This document shows positions 33,901 to 42,923 of a stretch of 64,000 nt of DNA, in pieces. The translations under genes were made by a program, and so were the position numbers. The DNA is taken from NCBI RefSeq assembly GCF_041435215.1, contig NZ_CP108394.1:3782001-3846000 (forward strand), given 5' to 3'. Positions within the stretch are counted from its first letter, which is position 1; each line of letters begins with the position of its first letter. The notes beneath the pieces are model-generated. The model was not told where the DNA came from and made no database searches. It worked only from the letters and a program-made list of their open reading frames with translations. The DNA is from Streptomyces sp. NBC_01314. Lineage in GTDB: Bacteria; Actinomycetota; Actinomycetes; Streptomycetales; Streptomycetaceae.

Positions 33901-34572
33901 ATGCGTCTCGTCATTGCCCGCTGCTCCGTCGACTACGCGGGCCGGCTCACCGCCCATCTCCCCTCGGCTCCCCGCCTGATCCTGGTGAAGGCGGACGGCA
34001 GCGTCTCGATCCACGCGGACGACCGCGCCTACAAGCCCCTCAACTGGATGTCGCCGCCCTGCACGCTGAAGGAGGGGTCGGGGGACGAGAAGGGCGTCTG
34101 GACCGTCATCAACAAGGCGGGCGAGAAGCTCATCATCACGATGGAGGAAGTCCTCCACGACTCCTCGCACGAACTGGGCGTCGACCCCGGCCTGATCAAG
34201 GACGGCGTCGAGGCACACCTCCAGGAACTCCTCGCCGACCGCATCGAGACCCTCGGGGAGGGCTACACGCTCATCCGCCGCGAGTACATGACGGCCATCG
34301 GACCGGTCGACATCCTGTGCCGTGACGCCAACGGCGCGACCGTCGCGGTCGAGATCAAACGGCGCGGCGAGATCGACGGAGTCGAGCAACTCACCCGCTA
34401 CCTGGAGCTGTTGAACCGCGACCCGCACCTCGCGCCGGTCCGCGGCATCTTCGCCGCCCAGGAGATCAAGCCCCAGGCCCGTGTCCTCGCCACCGACCGC
34501 GGCATCGGCTGCACGGTCCTCGACTACAACGCGTTGCGTGGCATCGAGGACGACAAGCTGCGACTGTTCTGA
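33901..34572 (+). CDS. nucS: Mismatch-specific endonuclease NucS/EndoMS
   Basis: Cuts both strands at mismatched bases and provides non-canonical mismatch repair in actinobacteria, which lack MutS/MutL. It has the family's 223 residues. The nuclease residues are visible: Asp137 in [10 protein letters not shown], then Glu151 and Lys153 in VAVEIKRRG. The extreme C-terminus, DDKLRLF, is the beta-clamp-binding peptide. The ATG at 33901 has no evident ribosome binding site and may be leaderless. A strong terminator follows. Confidence 0.96.
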   Translation: MRLVIARCSVDYAGRLTAHLPSAPRLILVKADGSVSIHADDRAYKPLNWMSPPCTLKEGSGDEKGVWTVINKAGEKLIITMEEVLHDSSHELGVDPGLIKDGVEAHLQELLADRIETLGEGYTLIRREYMTAIGPVDILCRDANGATVAVEIKRRGEIDGVEQLTRYLELLNRDPHLAPVRGIFAAQEIKPQARVLATDRGIGCTVLDYNALRGIEDDKLRLF

Positions 34573-34597
34573 GCCTTTTCCAAGAAACACGTGAAGA

Positions 34598-34629
34598 GGG
34601 CCGGGTCCGAGGAACGGACCCGGCCCTTT
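34598..34629 (+). terminator. Rho-independent terminator after nucS
   Basis: GGGCCGGGTCCG and its exact complement around a five-base loop, followed by TTT. Confidence 0.88.
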
Positions 34630-34675
34630 CGCGTCGAACGGAACGTCGAACGGGCTGAACGGGCTGAACGGAAGC

Positions 34676-37249
34676 TCAGGCCGGCGTCCCGCTCGGTGAG
34701 TCGCCGGTGTTCGCCGAGGCGTCGGCCGAGCTGGTGGACTCGGCGGGCCGGCTGTTGGCAGGGGCGCTCATCGTGTTGGTGTCGACCGGCGGAGTCGGCG
34801 CCTGCGACGACGGGTCGGACGGGCTTGGGCTCGCCGACTCCGACTCCGATTCGGAGGCCGACGGGGACGCCGACTCCGACTCGGACTCGGACGGGGTCGG
34901 CTTGGTCGACTTCGTCGGGGACGGGGACGCCGACTTCGTCGGCCCGTCCGTGCCGCTCGGGTCGTCCGACGGCTCCGCGCTGTCCGTGGGCGCCGGGTCG
35001 TCCGACGTGCCGTAGGCGCCGTCGGGGCCCGGGTCGGTCGGCTCGGGCACGGCGGCCGGCGCGTCGTCGTCCTCGCCGGTCTTGGGGCGGTCCGCGCTGA
35101 GCCCGCCGTCGTCGACGCCCTCGCTGGCGGAGGGGTTGACGCCGACCCTCTCGGCCGGGGTGTCGCCGGAGCGGTCGGAGGTCGCGCCCAGGGTCACCAC
35201 GGTGCCCAGGACGGCGGCGAGCAGCGCGCCCGCGCCCGTGGCGACCAGGTTGCGCCGGGCGCCGCCGACGAGGGTCCTGAGACCGCCGAGCCTGTGCGCC
35301 GGCGAGCCGCCACCGGGCCGGTGCGTGACGAGCGTGGTGTCGTTGACCGGAAGAGCCGAGGAGGAGCCACCGCCTCCGATCGCCGCCCCCGCGCCCGTCG
35401 CCCCCGGGCCGACCACGCCGAAGCCCAGGGGCGTGTACGCGGACGGCACGCCCCCGGGTGGCGGGGCCGACTCCTCGTGCCGGGCGTCCGGTACCTCCTC
35501 CCCCGCCGCCGTACGCCCGCCGGGCGGTGTCGCCCCGGAGCGGTCGGCGACCAGGGCGAGGGCCCTGCGGCCGGCGACGGTGCCACGCTTGTCGGCGAGG
35601 ACGTTGCGCAGCCCGATGGAGGCCTCCAGCTCGGCCCGGGCCCGCTCCAACTGCCCGGAGCACAGCGCGAGGACGCCCAGCTCGTGGTGGAAGTAGGCCT
35701 GTTCGCCGGTCTCGGCGGCGAGCCCGGCCGCCTCCGCGCCGGCCCTGAGCGCCCGTTCCCAGGCGCTCCAGCGCTGCCCGGCCGCGAACGCGGGCGCCGC
35801 CTGGCGGGCCAGCACCACGGCGGCACTCTCCTCGCCCTCGCCGGGCGGGGTCGTGACCGGCACGAGGGCGGTGAGGGCGGCCAGCACGGCGTCCGCCTCG
35901 GCCGAGACCCGCTCAGGGGTGACCGAGGGATGCCCGGCCCACCAGGCGTAGTGCTGGGCGGCGGCGTCGGCGCGCGTCTCGGCGTCGTCGGCGTACCCGG
36001 CGGCCTCCAGCTGGGTCCGTGCCCCGGCGGCGAGCCGGTAGCGGGCACCGACAGGTGTCACCAGGGCACAGCCGACCAGTTCGCCGAGCGCCGCGTCGGC
36101 GTGGGTGTCGCCCACGAGGGCGGGCAGGTGCGCCTGGTGCGGGATCTCGCCGCCGAGAGCGACGGCGAACCTGAGGGTCTCGCGGGCCGAGGAGCTCAGC
36201 CGGGACGCGAGCAGCGCGGCGGGCGCGGCTCCCTCGGCGAGCGACGGCAGGGGGAGGTCGTGCTCGTGCGCGGCCGGCCCGAAGGACGCGTCGACCAGTG
36301 ACGGCGCGTCCTGGAAGACCCCGAACTCGTCGACGGCGTCCGCGCCGGCCCGCTGCCGGTCCCGCTGCCGGAGCAGCGCCCCGGCCTGGGTGAAGCGCAG
36401 CGGCAGGCCCTCGGACTCGAACCAGAGGTCACCGGCCCAGTTCGACTCGTCCTCGGTGAGCTCCCGCCCGACGGCACGTTCGAGGAGCTGCTCGGCGGCG
36501 GCGCGGTCGAAGCCGCCGAGCACGATCTCCTCAAGGGGCGCGTCGGCGGACGGCATGGGGATGTCGGGGGTGGCGCCGATGAGGAAGGCGCACTCGGGGG
36601 TCGCGTCGAGCAGCTCGTCGAGCACGATTCCGCCGAACTCCAGGTCGTCCAGGACGACGACCGCGCCGATGTCCCGCACGGTGTCGAGGATCTGCTGGCG
36701 GGCGGGCCGGAACAGGCGTGTGCTGTACACGGCTGCGAACAGTTCGTACAGCAGGTCGTCGACGGTGCGCCGGAAACCGCTCAGCCGGACGACGCCGTCG
36801 GGGGCCAGGTCCGCGCAGTCCTCGGCGACCGCGTCGAGGAGGGTGGTGCGGCCGGAGCCGGGGGCGCCGGTGAGGCGGACGGAGCGGCCGCGCGCGAGGA
36901 GCCGTACGAGCCGGCCTCTCTCGTCGTCCCGGTGGAGCATGGGCAGCCGGGGCAGCGAGGGACCCGGGGGCACCGGCGGCCGGGCGGCGCGGTCGATCGC
37001 GGCACGCTCGGCGGGCGGGTGTTTGACGGGCTGACCAGGCAGTTCGCCCGGCGGGCAGTTCTCTATCTCGCTGCCGTCGACGGGGTTGACGGTGAGCAGG
37101 AAGTCGCCCGAGACGAGCTGGACGGTGCGGGCGAGTACCGGAGCGTGCCGGTCGAAGTCCTGCGTCAGCGCGTCACGTGGTGGACGCTTGCTCTGCGCCT
37201 GTCCGTCGTCATGGCCGTACTCTTCGGGTCCCCGGGTGTTCGGGTCCAT
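34676..37249 (-). CDS. Membrane-anchored STAND/AAA-like ATPase with acidic Ser/Pro-rich tail
   Basis: Protein of 857 residues from ATG 37249. After a disordered 100-residue start comes an ATPase domain: P-loop GAPGSGRTTL at 128-137, in which the usual Lys is Arg134, and Walker B VVVLDDLEF. A winged-helix and helical-repeat region (about 330-560, with EQAYFHHELGVLALCSGQLERARAELE like a TPR) follows. Then come a Gly-rich linker, one membrane helix at about 668-691, and a 166-residue tail rich in Ser, Pro, Asp and Glu with (SE)n repeats. The layout suggests an inside ATPase with a tail crossing the cell wall. No function is known. Shorter starts are possible. Confidence 0.85.
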   Translation of the reverse strand: MDPNTRGPEEYGHDDGQAQSKRPPRDALTQDFDRHAPVLARTVQLVSGDFLLTVNPVDGSEIENCPPGELPGQPVKHPPAERAAIDRAARPPVPPGPSLPRLPMLHRDDERGRLVRLLARGRSVRLTGAPGSGRTTLLDAVAEDCADLAPDGVVRLSGFRRTVDDLLYELFAAVYSTRLFRPARQQILDTVRDIGAVVVLDDLEFGGIVLDELLDATPECAFLIGATPDIPMPSADAPLEEIVLGGFDRAAAEQLLERAVGRELTEDESNWAGDLWFESEGLPLRFTQAGALLRQRDRQRAGADAVDEFGVFQDAPSLVDASFGPAAHEHDLPLPSLAEGAAPAALLASRLSSSARETLRFAVALGGEIPHQAHLPALVGDTHADAALGELVGCALVTPVGARYRLAAGARTQLEAAGYADDAETRADAAAQHYAWWAGHPSVTPERVSAEADAVLAALTALVPVTTPPGEGEESAAVVLARQAAPAFAAGQRWSAWERALRAGAEAAGLAAETGEQAYFHHELGVLALCSGQLERARAELEASIGLRNVLADKRGTVAGRRALALVADRSGATPPGGRTAAGEEVPDARHEESAPPPGGVPSAYTPLGFGVVGPGATGAGAAIGGGGSSSALPVNDTTLVTHRPGGGSPAHRLGGLRTLVGGARRNLVATGAGALLAAVLGTVVTLGATSDRSGDTPAERVGVNPSASEGVDDGGLSADRPKTGEDDDAPAAVPEPTDPGPDGAYGTSDDPAPTDSAEPSDDPSGTDGPTKSASPSPTKSTKPTPSESESESASPSASESESESASPSPSDPSSQAPTPPVDTNTMSAPANSRPAESTSSADASANTGDSPSGTPA

Positions 37250-37602
37250 CGGTTCAAGCCCCCCAAAAGCGTCTCGTGTGCTGGAGCCCCTCCCGGCCTT
37301 GCCGCACATCGCGCTGTCGCTTCTGGTCCGGAACCCGCTCGAGGGTAGCTGGCAGCGGGCAGCCGAACCCTAAACCTTCGCACAGTATCTCCGACAGTCC
37401 GGGGCCCCGCGCCGTCCGAGACATCACAGTCTCGTGAGGATTGCGCGCGTGGTGCGTTCCGCCCCCATGGTCCCCATGTTCCTCATGGCGCCCATGTTCG
37501 TCGTGGCCCCCGTGACGACCGGAGGGGGCATGGCGACCGGAAGGGTCATGCCGACGGGTGTCCCGCACACACCGAGCCATACGTAGAGATCCGCACACGC
37601 GT
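37250..37602. other. 353-bp region between the STAND gene and the STAS gene
   Basis: Upstream region of the STAND gene. It holds one short Met-rich frame on the plus strand (37434-37586) and no clear terminator. Confidence 0.4.
37434..37586 (+). CDS. Possible Met-rich 50-residue protein
   Basis: GTG-started frame with repeated MVPMFLMAPMFVVAPV segments and little charge. There is no good ribosome binding site, and the opposite strand is also open. It may be only a codon-bias artefact. Confidence 0.15.
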   Translation: MRIARVVRSAPMVPMFLMAPMFVVAPVTTGGGMATGRVMPTGVPHTPSHT

Positions 37603-37926
37603 TCAGACTCTGGGCAACGACTCCAGACCGATACCGCCCTCGATCGCCAGGATGCGGTGCAGCCGGGTGGCCACGAGCAGCCGCTGCATCTGCGGTGGCA
37701 CATCGCGCAGCACCAGCCGCCGTCCGCACCGTCCCGCCCGCCGGTGGGCTCCCATGATCACCCCGAGTCCGGTGGCGTCCCAGGAGTCCAGCTCTGACAG
37801 GTCGAGCACCAGGTCGCCGGCTCCGTCGTCGACGGCCGAGTGCAGGACCGTACGGGCGTCCGCCGCGCTGCGTACGTCGAGGCGGCCCCCGACGACCAGC
37901 TCGGCGTGGTCGCCCCTGATGTACAT
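37603..37926 (-). CDS. STAS-domain anti-sigma factor antagonist-like protein
   Basis: Protein of 107 residues from ATG 37926. The fold is SpoIIAA-like: LVLDLSELDSWDATGLGVIM contains the phosphorylation loop, where DSSG is replaced by DATG, putting Thr at the phosphorylatable position. The HRRAGRCGRRLVLRDVPPQMQRLL segment completes the domain. It probably binds and frees an anti-sigma kinase. No kinase or sigma gene is adjacent. Confidence 0.87.
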   Translation of the reverse strand: MYIRGDHAELVVGGRLDVRSAADARTVLHSAVDDGAGDLVLDLSELDSWDATGLGVIMGAHRRAGRCGRRLVLRDVPPQMQRLLVATRLHRILAIEGGIGLESLPRV

Positions 37927-38110
37927 AAGCGCTCCCCGTGAGTGCGTCTCGTACTCCGTGATGTGGGTGATGCAACGTCTGACGGCGTTTGACACCATCA
38001 GGTTGCCGTCTGTGAGCGAACCGATACCGAATTCACCTCAAGGGGTGAGGCCGGAGAGGATCATGCGTTCACATGCGTGGGAAGAGCCGCCCGTGACACG
38101 TGGGTCGGCC

Positions 38111-38959
38111 TCAGTAGGTGTAGAAGCCCTGCCCGCTCTTGCGTCCGATGTCACCGGCGTCAACCATCCGGCGCATCAGCTCCGGAGGAGCGAACTTCTC
38201 GTCCTGGGACTCGGTGTAGATGTTGCTCGTGGCGTGCAGCAGGATGTCGACGCCCGTCAGGTCGGCCGTGGCCAGCGGTCCCATCGCGTGGCCGAAGCCC
38301 AGCTTGCAGGCGAGGTCGATGTCCTCGGCGGTGGCGACGCCCGACTCGTACAGCTTCGCGGCCTCGACGACCAGGGCGGAGATGAGCCGGGTGGTGACGA
38401 AGCCGGCGACGTCGCGGTTGACGACGATGCAGGTCTTGCCGACCGACTCGGCGAACTCCCGCGCGGTGGCGAGCGTCTCGTCGGTGGTCTTGTAGCCACG
38501 CACCAGTTCGCACAGCTGCATCATCGGCACCGGCGAGAAGAAGTGGACGCCGACGACCCGCTCGGGCCGCTCGGTGGCCGCCGCGATCTTGGTGATCGGG
38601 ATGGCGGAGGTGTTCGAGGCGAGCACGGCGTCCTCGCGGACGACCTTGTCGAGAGCCCGGAAGATCTCGTGCTTCACTTCGAGCTTCTCGAAGACGGCCT
38701 CGACGACGATGTCCGCGTCGGCAGCCGCGTCGAGGTCCGTGGTGGCGGTGATCCGCGCCAGTGCCGCCTCGGCGTCCTCGGCAGCCAACTTCCCCTTGCT
38801 CACGAACCTGTCGTACGACGCCGTGATGCCGCCGATGCCACGGTTGAGCGCCTCGTCGGTGACATCGCGCAGGACGACGTCCCAGCCCGCCTGCGCGGAC
38901 ACCTGGGCGATACCGGACCCCATGAGTCCGGCTCCGATGACAGCGAGCTTCCGTGCCAC
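38111..38959 (-). CDS. 3-hydroxybutyryl-CoA dehydrogenase
   Basis: NAD(P)-dependent oxidation of 3-hydroxybutyryl-CoA to acetoacetyl-CoA, or the reverse reduction. The 282 residues have an N-terminal Rossmann motif, GAGLMGSGIAQ (9-19), the catalytic SNTSAIPI region, His in VHFFSPVPMMQL, and a C-terminal HCDH domain with NRDVAGFVTTRL. The start is ATG 38959. Its product is the substrate of the thiolase encoded at 19983, but the genes are not linked in an operon. Confidence 0.94.
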   Translation of the reverse strand: MARKLAVIGAGLMGSGIAQVSAQAGWDVVLRDVTDEALNRGIGGITASYDRFVSKGKLAAEDAEAALARITATTDLDAAADADIVVEAVFEKLEVKHEIFRALDKVVREDAVLASNTSAIPITKIAAATERPERVVGVHFFSPVPMMQLCELVRGYKTTDETLATAREFAESVGKTCIVVNRDVAGFVTTRLISALVVEAAKLYESGVATAEDIDLACKLGFGHAMGPLATADLTGVDILLHATSNIYTESQDEKFAPPELMRRMVDAGDIGRKSGQGFYTY

Positions 38960-39088
38960 TGTGCGACTCCCCTGGTACGCGCTGTTGATGGGTTACCTCT
39001 TCGGCGGACACTAGCGCTCGTGAGGGGCCGTGTGACCGCTTAGTAACGCGAGTCACGTCTCAATGGGCGGACATCACACCGGCAGGAC

Positions 39089-39730
39089 TCACTCGGACGG
39101 GCGTACGGCGTAGTTGAGCACCTTCTCGCTCAACAGACCCTCCATACCGTCCAGGAGGAGAAGCACCTCTCGTGACACTTCGTCCGGATTACGACCGGCG
39201 AGCATCTCGCGCCCGATGACGGCCATCACCGTCTGGTGGACCCAGTTGATCTGACCCGCGATCAGGGTGGGCAGGGAGTCGTCGGCGGCGGCGCCGGTCT
39301 CCTCCCGCAGGGCCGCCTCCAGCTTGTCCTGGATCTCCTGCTGGATGCTCCACAGCCGGGAACGCAGGGCGGGCGCCTCGTGGATGGCCTTCATGAAGCG
39401 GTCGTAGCCCTCCATCAGGCCGACGTGCGGCGAGACGGCCTCGACCTCGGCGCGCAGTTCACGCAGGACGGCGGCGACGGCCGACTCGCCCCGGTCGCGG
39501 GCGCGCACCCAGCGGGCGAGCCGTTCGACGATGCCCGCACTGCGGTCGAAGAAGAGGTCCTCCTTGGCGGGGAAGTAGTTGTAGACCGTGTTCACGGAGA
39601 CGTCGGCCGCGTCGGCGACCTCCGCGATGGTGACGGTCACGAAGCCGTGCTCCAGGAACAGCCCGGTGGCGATGTCCGAGATCCGCTGCCGCGTCTCACG
39701 CTTCTTGCGCTCCCTGAGCCCCTCTGCCAT
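39089..39730 (-). CDS. TetR/AcrR family regulator, probable controller of the adjacent ABC exporter
   Basis: Protein of 213 residues from ATG 39730; a GTG two codons upstream is possible. The helix-turn-helix lies in TVTIAEVADAADVSVNTVYN with YFPAKEDLF after it. The ligand domain is helical. The gene is divergent from the exporter genes at 39832-41383 across an AT-rich 100 bp, the classic layout for a repressor of drug efflux. Confidence 0.92.
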   Translation of the reverse strand: MAEGLRERKKRETRQRISDIATGLFLEHGFVTVTIAEVADAADVSVNTVYNYFPAKEDLFFDRSAGIVERLARWVRARDRGESAVAAVLRELRAEVEAVSPHVGLMEGYDRFMKAIHEAPALRSRLWSIQQEIQDKLEAALREETGAAADDSLPTLIAGQINWVHQTVMAVIGREMLAGRNPDEVSREVLLLLDGMEGLLSEKVLNYAVRPSE

Positions 39731-39791
39731 GGCCACATCGTAGGTCGCCCGGGCGAGCCACGAAGATTTGTTGGGTCTGCTAAAAACTTGG

Positions 39792-39813
39792 TGTCATTGC
39801 AAAATTTAAGTGA
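39792..39813. promoter_or_regulatory. Possible operator in the TetR-ABC intergenic region
   Basis: GTCATT...AAGTGAC half-sites form an imperfect dyad about 20 bp before the ABC start, within unusually AT-rich sequence. The match is weak. Confidence 0.35.
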
Positions 39814-39831
39814 CTCTGTTTTTCTGGGGTC

Positions 39832-40614
39832 ATGCCCATCATCAGTACGGCCGGTCTGGCCCGTACCTTCCAGACGAAGCGCGGCCCCGTGGAGGCCGTG
39901 CGCGGAATCGACCTCACCGTCCGCCCCGGCGAGATCCTCGGGTTCCTCGGCCCGAACGGCGCCGGGAAGACGACGACCCTGCGGATGCTCACGACCCTGC
40001 TGCCCCCCACCGGCGGCGCGGCCACGGTCGCGGGCCACGACCTGGCGACCGACCCCGCCGGGGTGCGCCGGGCCTGCGGCTATGTGGCGCAGTCGGGCGG
40101 AGTGGATCCACAGATCACCGTGCGGGAGGAGCTGGTCACCCAGGGCCGGCTCTACCGCCTGACGAAGAACCAGGCCGTCGAGCGCGCCGCCGAGTTGGCC
40201 CGCGACCTGGACCTCACCGAGCTGCTGGACCGCAAGTGCGCCGCGCTCTCCGGCGGCCAGCGGCGCCGCCTCGACATCGCCATGGCGCTCACCCACCGAC
40301 CCCGGGTCCTCTTCCTCGACGAGCCGACGACGGGACTCGACCCCGGCAGCCGCGCCGATCTGTGGGAGCTGGTCCGGCGGCTGCGCGACGAGCACGGCAC
40401 GACGGTCTTCCTGACCACGCACTACCTCGACGAGGCGGACGCCCTCGCCGACCGGATCGTCGTCGTCGACCAGGGCCTGGTCGTGGCGGACGACACCCCG
40501 AGCGCGCTCAAGCTGCGGCACGGCGGCTCGGTCGACGCCACGCTCCAGGACACCTTCCTGGCCATCACCGGGCGCGGGCCCTCCCCCGCCGACACCACCC
40601 CCGTAGCCGTCTAG
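39832..40614 (+). CDS. Daunorubicin-resistance-type ABC ATPase
   Basis: Protein of 260 residues. Walker A is GPNGAGKTTT, the signature LSGGQRRRLDIA, Walker B VLFLDEPTTGLDPGSR and switch His TTHYLDEADALADR. The last features and the spacing are those of the DrrA group, which pair with ABC-2 permeases to export drugs or lipids. The permease gene follows after 19 bp. It is likely controlled by the divergent TetR gene. Confidence 0.93.
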   Translation: MPIISTAGLARTFQTKRGPVEAVRGIDLTVRPGEILGFLGPNGAGKTTTLRMLTTLLPPTGGAATVAGHDLATDPAGVRRACGYVAQSGGVDPQITVREELVTQGRLYRLTKNQAVERAAELARDLDLTELLDRKCAALSGGQRRRLDIAMALTHRPRVLFLDEPTTGLDPGSRADLWELVRRLRDEHGTTVFLTTHYLDEADALADRIVVVDQGLVVADDTPSALKLRHGGSVDATLQDTFLAITGRGPSPADTTPVAV

Positions 40615-40633
40615 ACCCGGTCCGAGGACTCCG

Positions 40634-41383
40634 ATGCTTCTTCACGACACCGCGCTGATCTTCGGGCGCTATGCCCGCCAGACCCTGCGCTCCCGCTTCG
40701 CGATGCTGTTCGGCGTGCTGATGCCGCTGCTGTATCTGCTCTTCTTCGGCCCGCTGCTCACCGGCGTCCCGCTCGGCACGCGGGGCAGTTCCTGGCAGGT
40801 GCTGGTGCCGGGCCTGCTGCTCCAACTCAGCCTGTTCGGGGCCTCGTTCGCGGGCTTCATGGTCATCCTCGAAAAGCAGACGGGGGTGATCGAGCGGATG
40901 CGGGTCACCCCCGTGAGCCGGCTCGCCCTGCTGCTGGGCCGGGTGCTGCGCGACGCGGCGGTCTTCGTCTTCCAGGCGGTACTGCTCGTCCTCGCGGCCC
41001 TGCTCATGGGCCTGCGCGCGCCGCTCGCCGGCATCCTGATCGGCTTCGCCTTCGTGGCCCTGCTGACGGTGTCGCTCGCCTCGCTGTCGTACGCGCTCGC
41101 CATGAAGGCACGCTCCCAGCACGAGTTCGGCCCGGCGGTGAACGCCCTCACCATGCCGTCGATGCTCCTGTCGGGTCTGATGCTGCCCATGTCACTGGCC
41201 CCGGACTGGCTGGACACCCTGTCCCATCTCGTCCCGTTCCGCTATCTGGTGGACGCGACGCGCGACGCGTACGTCGGCGCGTACGCCACCCCGGCCATGT
41301 TGTACGGCGTCCTGGTCGCCGTCGGGCTCACGGCGCTCGCCGTGACGGTGGGCACACGTGTCTTCCGGACGGCCGGAGCGTAA
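40634..41383 (+). CDS. ABC-2 type permease (DrrB-like)
   Basis: Protein of 249 residues with six membrane segments, starting with the amphipathic RYARQTLRSRFAMLFG helix and carrying the conserved MPSMLLSGLMLPMSLAPDWL segment of ABC-2 permeases. It pairs with the preceding ATPase. The adenosyltransferase start lies 13 bp after its stop, but the two functions seem unrelated. Confidence 0.92.
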   Translation: MLLHDTALIFGRYARQTLRSRFAMLFGVLMPLLYLLFFGPLLTGVPLGTRGSSWQVLVPGLLLQLSLFGASFAGFMVILEKQTGVIERMRVTPVSRLALLLGRVLRDAAVFVFQAVLLVLAALLMGLRAPLAGILIGFAFVALLTVSLASLSYALAMKARSQHEFGPAVNALTMPSMLLSGLMLPMSLAPDWLDTLSHLVPFRYLVDATRDAYVGAYATPAMLYGVLVAVGLTALAVTVGTRVFRTAGA

Positions 41384-41396
41384 CTACGCTGGTCAC

Positions 41397-41969
41397 ATGG
41401 TCAATCTGACGCGCATCTACACCAGGACCGGCGACAAGGGCACCACCAACCTCGGTGACATGAGCCGGGTGCCCAAGACCGATCCGCGGATCTCGGCGTA
41501 CGCGGACGCCAACGAGGCCAACGCGGCGATCGGGGTCGCGATCGCGCTGGGCGGGCTGGACGAGGAGGTCGTCAAGATCCTGACCCGCGTGCAGAACGAC
41601 CTGTTCGACGTGGGCGCCGACCTCTCCACCCCCGTCGTCGAGAACCCCGAGTTCCCGCCGCTGCGGGTCGAGCAGTTCTACGTCGACAAGCTGGAGGCGG
41701 ACTGCGACCACTTCAACGAGCTGTTGGAGAAGCTCCGCTCCTTCATCCTGCCCGGTGGCACCCCCGGCGCGGCCCTGCTCCACCAGGCCTGCACGGTGGT
41801 CCGGCGGGCCGAGCGTTCGACGTGGGCGGCCCTGGAGGCCCACGTCGAGGAGATGAACCCCCTCACCGCGACCTACCTCAACCGCCTCTCCGACCTCCTG
41901 TTCATCCTCGCCAGGACGGCGAACAAGGAGGTCGGGGATGTGCTGTGGGTGCCGGGCGGGGAGCGCTAG
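41397..41969 (+). CDS. Cob(I)yrinic acid a,c-diamide adenosyltransferase, PduO type
   Basis: Transfers the adenosyl group of ATP to cob(I)alamin to make coenzyme B12. The 190 residues have the PduO ATP-binding motif TRTGDKGTTNLGD at the N-terminus, the VGADLSTP block, and the VVRRAERSTWAA helix with the catalytic Arg. ATG 41397 is preferred to an upstream start, as the family sequence begins at MVNLTRIYTRTGD. It supplies cofactor to IcmA, encoded 39 kb away. Its TAG stop overlaps that of the convergent gene at a CTAG palindrome. Confidence 0.94.
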   Translation: MVNLTRIYTRTGDKGTTNLGDMSRVPKTDPRISAYADANEANAAIGVAIALGGLDEEVVKILTRVQNDLFDVGADLSTPVVENPEFPPLRVEQFYVDKLEADCDHFNELLEKLRSFILPGGTPGAALLHQACTVVRRAERSTWAALEAHVEEMNPLTATYLNRLSDLLFILARTANKEVGDVLWVPGGER

Positions 41970-42187
41970 CGGCCCCCCGTCGTTCCGCGTGCGGCCTGGT
42001 ACAGGCCCGTCGCGACGAGCACGCCGCCGACGCACATCATCACCACGCCGACCTTGGTCAGGGTGACGACCGGGATCTCCACCCCGTCGGTGCAGAACCA
42101 GAGCACCAGGCCGATCACGAAGGTGACGGTGCCTTCCACCAGGTTTCTCGTCGGCTTGCTCACCGTCCTGCCCATCCTGCCGCTCAT
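41966..42187 (-). CDS. Small two-helix membrane protein
   Basis: Protein of 73 residues from ATG 42187, overlapping the upstream gene by 4 bp (ATGA). A second ATG at 42175 is possible. It has two membrane helices (about 20-33 and 45-64) and a short polar tail, and no domain that I recognise. Because of the overlap it is cotranslated with the 195-residue membrane protein upstream. Confidence 0.75.
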   Translation of the reverse strand: MSGRMGRTVSKPTRNLVEGTVTFVIGLVLWFCTDGVEIPVVTLTKVGVVMMCVGGVLVATGLYQAARGTTGGR

Positions 42188-42771
42188 CGTCCGACACTCT
42201 CCTTCGAGTACGTGACCCGGTGCTCGCCCTCCGGGGCGCCCGGGTCCTTCTTCGGCCAGATCAGGTAGGCGAGGGCCACCAGCCCGTGAATACCCGCGGC
42301 CCTGATCGCGGCCCACTGGAACGACCTCAGCGAATCGACGTTCCCGTCGTCGCCGACGTACCAGACGGCACCCTGGAGCAGTACCAGCGCGACGCCCGCC
42401 GCCACCAGCGTCCGCAGCCACAGCCCGCCCTCGTGGCGGGCCCTCGCCAGGCCGTACTTCGGCGGACCCAGCGGCTTGGGTCCGCCGCCCAGGCGATGCG
42501 CCGCGTGGCCGTCGAGCCAGCGGATCGTGTAGTGGCCGTAGCCCACGGTGAAGCCGATGTACAGCGCCGCCAGACCGTGCTCCCAGCTCGGTTCGGCGCC
42601 GTTCTTCAGGTCGATCGCGGTCACGACGAACAGCACCAGCTCCAGCACGGGCTCGCACAGCAGCAGCACGACACTGGTCCGGCGCCTCTTCAGCAGGTAA
42701 CGGACAGCCAGGGCCAGTGCCAGCAGCACCCAGAAGCCGACCTCACAGGCGATGATCAACGCGACGATCAC
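42184..42771 (-). CDS. Integral membrane protein, unknown
   Basis: Protein of 195 residues starting MIVALIIACEVGFWVLLALA, with about five hydrophobic segments and a basic loop KPLGPPKYGLARARHEGG. A conserved look to YGHYTIRWLDGHAAHRLGG suggests a defined family that I cannot name. It is divergent from the chiS sensor kinase gene and cotranslated with the small membrane protein downstream. Confidence 0.75.
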   Translation of the reverse strand: MIVALIIACEVGFWVLLALALAVRYLLKRRRTSVVLLLCEPVLELVLFVVTAIDLKNGAEPSWEHGLAALYIGFTVGYGHYTIRWLDGHAAHRLGGGPKPLGPPKYGLARARHEGGLWLRTLVAAGVALVLLQGAVWYVGDDGNVDSLRSFQWAAIRAAGIHGLVALAYLIWPKKDPGAPEGEHRVTYSKESVGR

Positions 42772-42923
42772 GGCTCGCTCCTCTCGGTCACCCTTCCAGG
42801 CTCCCGGCCGCCGGCCCTTGATACGTCGTCGGCGGTGACGAAGTCGCGGTACATCGAAAGATGCAGTCCAGGACCGTTCGCGGGCATCAGGCGCCGGGCA
42901 CCCGTCCCGTGTTGGATGGAGTC

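Noticed and set aside
34841..34960. Short tandem DNA repeats in the STAND gene tail as a separate repeat element
   Set aside because: They encode the (SE)n and SASPS residues of the tail and are explained by the protein.
37434..37586. Met-rich peptide as a metal-binding small protein
   Set aside because: The opposite strand is equally open and no ribosome binding site supports it; listed only at very low confidence.
41240..41396. Cobalamin riboswitch before the adenosyltransferase gene
   Set aside because: The gap to the permease stop is only 13 bp and no B12-box was found.
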